Part shown: positions 60,102-64,000 of the stretch, in pieces
How the letters are laid out: each line of letters begins with the position of its first letter
Numbering within the stretch: the stretch's first letter is position 1
DNA from: Granulicella aggregans
GTDB taxonomy: Bacteria; Acidobacteriota; Terriglobia; Terriglobales; Acidobacteriaceae
Assembly (NCBI RefSeq): GCF_025685565.1
Contig: NZ_JAGSYE010000001.1
Span: forward strand, 1,798,001 to 1,862,000
Length of the DNA: 64,000 bases
Direction of reading: 5' to 3'
Translations under genes and position numbers: made by a program
Notes under the pieces: generated by a model
The model's input: only the letters and a program-made list of their open reading frames with translations
Database searches by the model: none
Told to the model about the DNA's origin: nothing

Positions 60102-60581
60102 ATGTACGAAGACTTCCACGTCACCGACCGCTGGACCGGCGAAGACCTCCACTGCTCCTGGAAGGGAACCGTGGTCGCCATCGCCACCCGCCACGCCGAC
60201 GCCACCGACATCCGCTTCTCCGTCAAGGCCGGCTCCGAGCACCCCCGCGCCATCTGGATCGCCATGCCCAACATGGCATGGGTCGAGCAGAAGCGCCGCA
60301 CCGGCAAGGTCATCACCGACTACCTCGCCGCCCAGACCGCCGGCCGCTACCTCAAGTCCATCATCGAGACCGGCTACGACAACGGTCGCGAGATGTACAC
60401 CATGACCGTCGAAGAGGTCCTCCAGCACGCCGAAGCCGTAGTCCGCGAAGCCGGCAGCACCGACAACCTCCCCTCGCTCCCGGTGATTAACGAGAACATC
60501 AGCCCCGAGCGCGTCTTCGGCCGCCTCCCCGCCGACAACGCCGGCCCCGTAGTCATGCCCCCCGAGCACACCGTCCTCTAG
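60102..60581 (+). CDS. Hypothetical protein downstream of the Cys/His protein
   Basis: A 159-residue soluble protein beginning MYEDFHVTDRWTGEDLHCSW. The first half is beta-rich (TVVAIATRHADATDIRFSV) and the second half helical (MTVEEVLQHAEAVVREAGS). I recognise no family. It begins 14 bases after the previous gene, so the two are probably one unit; no promoter-like or terminator sequence lies between them. Composition is like the chromosome, so there is no sign of recent transfer. Confidence 0.7.
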   Translation: MYEDFHVTDRWTGEDLHCSWKGTVVAIATRHADATDIRFSVKAGSEHPRAIWIAMPNMAWVEQKRRTGKVITDYLAAQTAGRYLKSIIETGYDNGREMYTMTVEEVLQHAEAVVREAGSTDNLPSLPVINENISPERVFGRLPADNAGPVVMPPEHTVL

Positions 60582-60609
60582 CTCGGCGCATCGTTCGTCT
60601 ACCATCCTT

Positions 60610-60697
60610 TGTTTGTCATTCCCGAAGGGAATCTGCTTCTGTGCCGGTTCGGCAACCGGGTGCCCCATATCTGGCAGCTTCATCGCCAGATGTGGGT
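60610..60697. repeat. Family D and family C repeats
   Basis: Family D variant at 60610-60641 (CCCGAAGGGAA) and family C at 60658-60697 with stem CATATCTGGC / GCCAGATGTG, the same stem as at 12964. Confidence 0.8.
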
Positions 60698-60739
60698 TCT
60701 CGAGCCACCCATCCCCTCTCCGTGGCGTACACTCTCCCC

Positions 60740-61336
60740 ATGAACCTCGCGTTCACTGAGTCCCAACTCCCCGTCCGCATCCGCTTCGAGCAACCGCTCT
60801 CGGACGACGCCCTCGCGCGCTTCTCCTCCGAAAATGACCCCCTCCGGATCGAACGCGACTCCAACGGAGAACTCATCGTAATGACACCCCTACACTCCGA
60901 TAGCGGAGCCATCGAAGGCGAGATCCTCTTCGAACTCGCGCGCTGGGCACGTACCGACGGTCGCGGCAAAATATTCAGCTCGAGCGCCGGCTTCACCCTC
61001 CCCGACGGCTCCATGCGCGCTCCCGACGCCTCCTGGATCAGCCTCGCTCGCTGGAACGCCCTCACCCGCGCCCAGCAGCAAAGCTACGCTCCCATCTGCC
61101 CCGAGTTCATCATTGAAGTGCGCTCTAACTCCGACCGCCTGATCAACCTCGAAGCCAAGATGGAGATGTGGATCGCTAACGGCGCTGAACTAGCCTGGCT
61201 CATCGACCCTGAACGGAAGACAGTCTCCATCTACCGCCCCGGCGATAACCCCGAACTCCTTCACGACCCAACCTCGGTGCAGGGAACCGGCCCCGTAGCC
61301 GGCTTCGAACTCATCCTCTCCCGCATCTGGCAGTAG
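60740..61336 (+). CDS. Uma2-family (DUF820) PD-(D/E)XK protein
   Basis: A 198-residue member of the Uma2 family, which has a restriction-endonuclease-like fold and is widespread in cyanobacteria and Acidobacteria; biological function unknown. The core is visible: GELIVMTPLHSDSG, then an Asp in MRAPDASWIS, EFIIEVRSNSD in place of the ExK, and LEAKMEMWIANGAELAWLID. Residues match those thought to bind metal, so nuclease activity is possible. The ATG at 60740 gives the normal start MNLAFTESQ. Single gene with repeats on both sides. Confidence 0.88.
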   Translation: MNLAFTESQLPVRIRFEQPLSDDALARFSSENDPLRIERDSNGELIVMTPLHSDSGAIEGEILFELARWARTDGRGKIFSSSAGFTLPDGSMRAPDASWISLARWNALTRAQQQSYAPICPEFIIEVRSNSDRLINLEAKMEMWIANGAELAWLIDPERKTVSIYRPGDNPELLHDPTSVQGTGPVAGFELILSRIWQ

Positions 61337-61350
61337 CCACCAATCCGCAG

Positions 61351-61511
61351 GTGCCCCACATCTCGACTCTGAGATATGGGAACGTAAAACCTGTCCCTCC
61401 CCAAACGAAAAGACCGCACCCAAAAGGGCACGGTCCTGTCGTGTTAAGGGCACGGCTTCAGCCGTGCCACAGAACTCGCTTTCGTATTGCGGCTTTAGCC
61501 GCTGAGGTACT
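61351..61511. repeat. Family C and family G repeats
   Basis: Family C at 61351-61381 and a family G pair at 61443-61511, between convergent genes. Confidence 0.8.
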
Positions 61512-61514
61512 TCT

Positions 61515-62558
61515 CTACTGCCCCAGCGACTTCAGATCGATCACAAACCGATACTTCACATCACCCTTCACCACCCGCTCATACGCCTCAGGCAGCTTCT
61601 GCACGCTCGTCAGCTCAATATCCGAAACGATATTGTGCTCCGCGCAGTAGTCCAGCATCTCCTGCGTCTCGGCCATGCCGCCAATCATCGATCCCGACAG
61701 CGACCTACGGTCCGCCACCATCGAGAACGCCGCAATCTCCAGCGGCACCTCCGGCAGACCCACCAGGCAAAGTGTCCCATTCAGCCGGAGCAGCGACAGG
61801 TAAGCATTCATATCGTGCGGCGCCGAAACGCAATCAATGATGAAGTCCAAGCTCCGAGCATGGGCCTTCATCGCCTGCGGATCCTTCGTCACAACAACCT
61901 CGTCGGCCCCCAGCTTCTTCGCGTCCTCCGCCTTGCCCGCCGAAGTCGTGAACAGCACCACATACGCTCCAAACGAGTGGGCAAACTTCAGCGCCATATG
62001 CCCCAGCCCGCCGAGACCCACCACGCCGACCTTCATCCCGGGCCCAACCTTCCAGTGCTTTAGCGGCGAGTACGTCGTAATCCCCGCGCAGAGCAGCGGG
62101 GCAACCGCCGCCAGATCCAGCTTGTCGGAGATTGTGAACGTGTACTTCTCATCGCAAACGATGTTGTTCGAGTACCCCCCGAACACCATCTCACCCTCAT
62201 ACGTCTTCCCGTTGTACGTCGGGACCATGCCCTTCACGCAGTAGGGCTGCGCCTCGGCCAGGCAGTTCTCGCACACCCGGCAGGAGTCGACCATCACGCC
62301 CACGCCCGCAAGATCGCCCACCTTGAACTTCGTCACCTCGGCGCCTACCGCTGTCACATGCCCGACGATCTCGTGCCCTGGAACCATGGGATAGATCGAC
62401 CCGCCCCACTCGTCCCTGACCTGGTGAATGTCCGAGTGACAGATACCGCAAAAGTCGATCTCGACGACAACATCCTTCGGCCCCGGCTCCCGGCGCTCAA
62501 AGTCAAACGGCACCAATGCCGACTTCGGGTCATGCGCTGCATATCCATGCGACTTCAT
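61515..62558 (-). CDS. NAD(P)-dependent zinc alcohol dehydrogenase (YahK/CAD-like)
   Basis: A 347-residue medium-chain dehydrogenase. The catalytic zinc site has Cys in CGICHSD and His-Glu in VPGHEIVGHV; the structural zinc site has the four Cys of CRVCENC and the YC that follows. The cofactor site is VGVVGLGGLGHMALKFA. The sequence resembles YahK and cinnamyl-alcohol dehydrogenases, which reduce a wide range of aldehydes with NADPH. The ATG at 62558 follows GAGGAGAAG, a strong ribosome-binding site. Single gene; the physiological substrate is unknown. Confidence 0.93.
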   Translation of the reverse strand: MKSHGYAAHDPKSALVPFDFERREPGPKDVVVEIDFCGICHSDIHQVRDEWGGSIYPMVPGHEIVGHVTAVGAEVTKFKVGDLAGVGVMVDSCRVCENCLAEAQPYCVKGMVPTYNGKTYEGEMVFGGYSNNIVCDEKYTFTISDKLDLAAVAPLLCAGITTYSPLKHWKVGPGMKVGVVGLGGLGHMALKFAHSFGAYVVLFTTSAGKAEDAKKLGADEVVVTKDPQAMKAHARSLDFIIDCVSAPHDMNAYLSLLRLNGTLCLVGLPEVPLEIAAFSMVADRRSLSGSMIGGMAETQEMLDYCAEHNIVSDIELTSVQKLPEAYERVVKGDVKYRFVIDLKSLGQ

Positions 62559-62595
62559 TGAACTCTTCTCCTCATTACGTTCTAAACCTAAACCC

Positions 62596-62718
62596 TTGTC
62601 ATCCTTCGCCGCAGGCGGAGGATCTGCTGTTCGCACTCTTACACGGCATCAAGAAACGTCATCTCGACCGAAGCATTGCGGCTTCATCGCAATGCGCAGT
62701 GGAGAGACCCCCGCATTT
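62596..62718. repeat. Family E and family A repeats
   Basis: Family E at 62596-62632 and long family A at 62657-62718 with inner stem GCATTGCG / CGCAATGC, a compensated version of the stem at 52509. Confidence 0.82.
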
Positions 62719-62752
62719 GCCTGCGCCGCTGTCTCTTCAGATGCGAGACGTT

Positions 62753-63790
62753 CTATCCCGGCCCAAAGTTGTAATTCACTGTAATTGTAGTGTCGACCGA
62801 GCAGGGGACCCCATTCAACAAATACGGCTGATACTTCCACGTCCGCACCGCCACTAACGCCGAGATGGCCTCGGTAGCACTGGGAGCATCCAACACCGTC
62901 AGTTGATGAATTCGCCCATCAGTCCCGATGACAGCGTGAAGATGGACCGCTCCCGCAGTACGGCTCTGCTTATCTTCTACAGGAAAGACGGGCACATCTC
63001 CCGATAGCTTCTTGCCCGCGATCACACCGCCAGCCACCTTCGTCGCGCCGCCGCTGACCGGCTTCAACGTGCTGTCCGGATCGAAAAAATGCTCCTCCTC
63101 GATTGAGCCTGCGAGCGTCGCAATATGCCCTTTTGCCACGGCTCGTGCATCCGTGGAGATCAGGACATCCACGGGAACGCCCCGGCCCTGAAACGTCCCG
63201 ATGCTGTTTCGCGCCACGTTCTTCGAGCCATACCGAAACGTATCGCGAAGCCGGTCCTTGTCCTGGTCGAGGCAGTAGGTCGGAAACAACCCCAGCGGAG
63301 GATAGGCGACATGCTTGATCGGGTGGTCCATCATGATGCAGTCGAGTTTCACTTTGCCAAAGCTCTCGACGCGCAGATCCGGCACGGCATCCTTCATCTC
63401 GTCCTCTGCCAGCGGATGCACGACCTCATCCCGCAGCCGTTCGAGTAGATAAGGGGCCGAAGGCTGGCCCTCAGTCCAGTAAATCTCTCCACCCCGCCGA
63501 AGCCTGGTTGCATTGTAGGAAGGCGACGTGTAGATCAGTTTGTCATTCTCAGGAGACCACCACTCTTCGATCGTCCCCTCTTCCGCGGTCGCGCCCTTCT
63601 TATCCAGCAGTTGAAAGGTTATCTTCAGATGCCAGGGCTTCAACGCCGGATCATCGATCGAGCTACTATTGGCCGCATCGTGCAGCCGCTTCGCCAGCGC
63701 CGCCGGATCAGCCGCAAACGCCGAGCTCGAAACAGCAACGAAACCCGCGGCAACCAGCCACTTCCAAAGGCAGTTCTTCTTCACTCTCAC
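62753..63790 (-). CDS. Exported protein with C-terminal TonB-like domain
   Basis: A 345-residue protein with a signal peptide ending near AFAA (about residue 27) instead of the usual TonB membrane anchor. The middle (about 40-240) looks like a periplasmic beta-rich domain with WWSPENDKLIY and WKYQPYLLNG later on. The final 75 residues (AVHLHAVIGTDGRIHQLTVL to the end) form a TonB C-terminal domain. Such signal-peptide plus TonB-domain proteins are common in Acidobacteria; they cannot span the inner membrane, so energy transfer is doubtful. The start is GTG 63790 or the next GTG. Confidence 0.82.
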   Translation of the reverse strand: MRVKKNCLWKWLVAAGFVAVSSSAFAADPAALAKRLHDAANSSSIDDPALKPWHLKITFQLLDKKGATAEEGTIEEWWSPENDKLIYTSPSYNATRLRRGGEIYWTEGQPSAPYLLERLRDEVVHPLAEDEMKDAVPDLRVESFGKVKLDCIMMDHPIKHVAYPPLGLFPTYCLDQDKDRLRDTFRYGSKNVARNSIGTFQGRGVPVDVLISTDARAVAKGHIATLAGSIEEEHFFDPDSTLKPVSGGATKVAGGVIAGKKLSGDVPVFPVEDKQSRTAGAVHLHAVIGTDGRIHQLTVLDAPSATEAISALVAVRTWKYQPYLLNGVPCSVDTTITVNYNFGPG

Positions 63791-63807
63791 CCACTACGCT
63801 CCTAATG

Positions 63808-63895
63808 TCGTCCCTCTGAGTGAAACGAAGAGACCACGCATCTGCCTTTGCACGCCGTGCCCCACTCAATCGCAGCTTCATCGCGAATGAGTGGG
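63808..63895. repeat. Family B-like and family C repeats
   Basis: A degenerate family B unit (TCCCTCTGAGTGAAACGAAG) at 63808-63845 and a family C palindrome at 63857-63895 with stem CCCACTCAATCGC / GCGAATGAGTGGG. Confidence 0.75.
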
Positions 63896-63928
63896 ACAGC
63901 CACGACTTTCTAAGTCAGGCCAACGACC

Positions 63929-64000
63929 CTACTCGTCATAGTGCAGCAAGCTGAACACGTCATACTCCTTGAACTTCGCCGCACCCTGCAGGAAGTCCAG
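63929..64000 (-). CDS. C-terminal end of an unknown protein (cut by right edge)
   Basis: The last 23 codons of a minus-strand gene, ending LLHYDE before the stop at 63929-63931. The visible part (GAAKFKEYDVFSLLHYDE) is clearly protein-like, but too short for me to name the family. The gene body lies to the right of the window. Confidence 0.6.
   Translation of the reverse strand: MDFLQGAAKFKEYDVFSLLHYDE

Overview
The window looks like chromosomal DNA of a high-GC Gram-negative soil bacterium, most likely an Acidobacteriota member of the Acidobacteriaceae (Granulicella, Edaphobacter or Terriglobus type). The reasons are the style of the proteins (a C-rich small protein at 59638, a DUF2393-type protein, TonB- and LolA-like periplasmic proteins), the FadL and OmpA outer-membrane proteins, and intergenic spaces crowded with short palindromic repeats of a kind I associate with this family. 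No rRNA, tRNA, CRISPR array, transposase or prophage was seen. The taxonomic assignment is inference.

Layout. 1-8 kb: a small basic protein, an ArsP-like permease, an MFS exporter, YjbQ, a DUF3999-like membrane protein and a CocE-type hydrolase. 8.3-16.9 kb: FtsK with a small membrane protein, a DUF2383 four-helix protein, a DoxX-like protein, a nuclease-like protein, a DinB/YfiT protein, a DUF1906-like secreted protein and a small His-rich protein. 17.2-21 kb: late heme genes (hemE-hemH overlapping by 4 bp, then hemY). 21.3-25.6 kb: a tightly packed unit of HEPN-like protein, nuclease-fold-like protein, dusB and a small membrane protein, then rpmE and a DnaC-like ATPase. 25.7-32.8 kb: DUF2393-type protein, OmpA-like protein, a PAS-GGDEF-EAL enzyme, a thioredoxin-like protein behind a strongly folded leader, and a YihY/BrkB protein. 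33-38 kb: pyk, an EAL protein and mutL. 38-39.4 kb is an AT-richer accessory island. 39.5-44.3 kb: a PAS / KH-like / PAS cassette lying between a decayed 5' copy of a GH51 arabinofuranosidase gene and the intact gene. 44.5-64 kb: aroG, an M24 peptidase, an alpha/beta hydrolase, an AlkZ-like protein with a very long disordered tail, cmk, cspA, an MBL-fold hydrolase, sucA, fadL, two Acidobacteria-type unknowns, a Uma2-family protein, a zinc alcohol dehydrogenase and a TonB-domain protein.

Most genes are single-copy housekeeping functions in short transcription units. Gene coupling is clear only for hemE-hemH, for the HEPN...dusB unit, for ftsK with the small protein after it, for the KH-like and PAS genes (23 bp overlap) and for the pair at 59.6-60.6 kb.

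The most interesting signals are: (1) the HEPN / nuclease-like / DusB / membrane-protein unit; (2) a leader RNA at 30864-30950 whose closing stem contains the Shine-Dalgarno sequence of a thioredoxin-like gene; (3) the PAS / KH-like / PAS cassette flanked by duplicated GH51 sequence; and (4) several dispersed repeat families that share an exchangeable internal hairpin with compensatory base changes.
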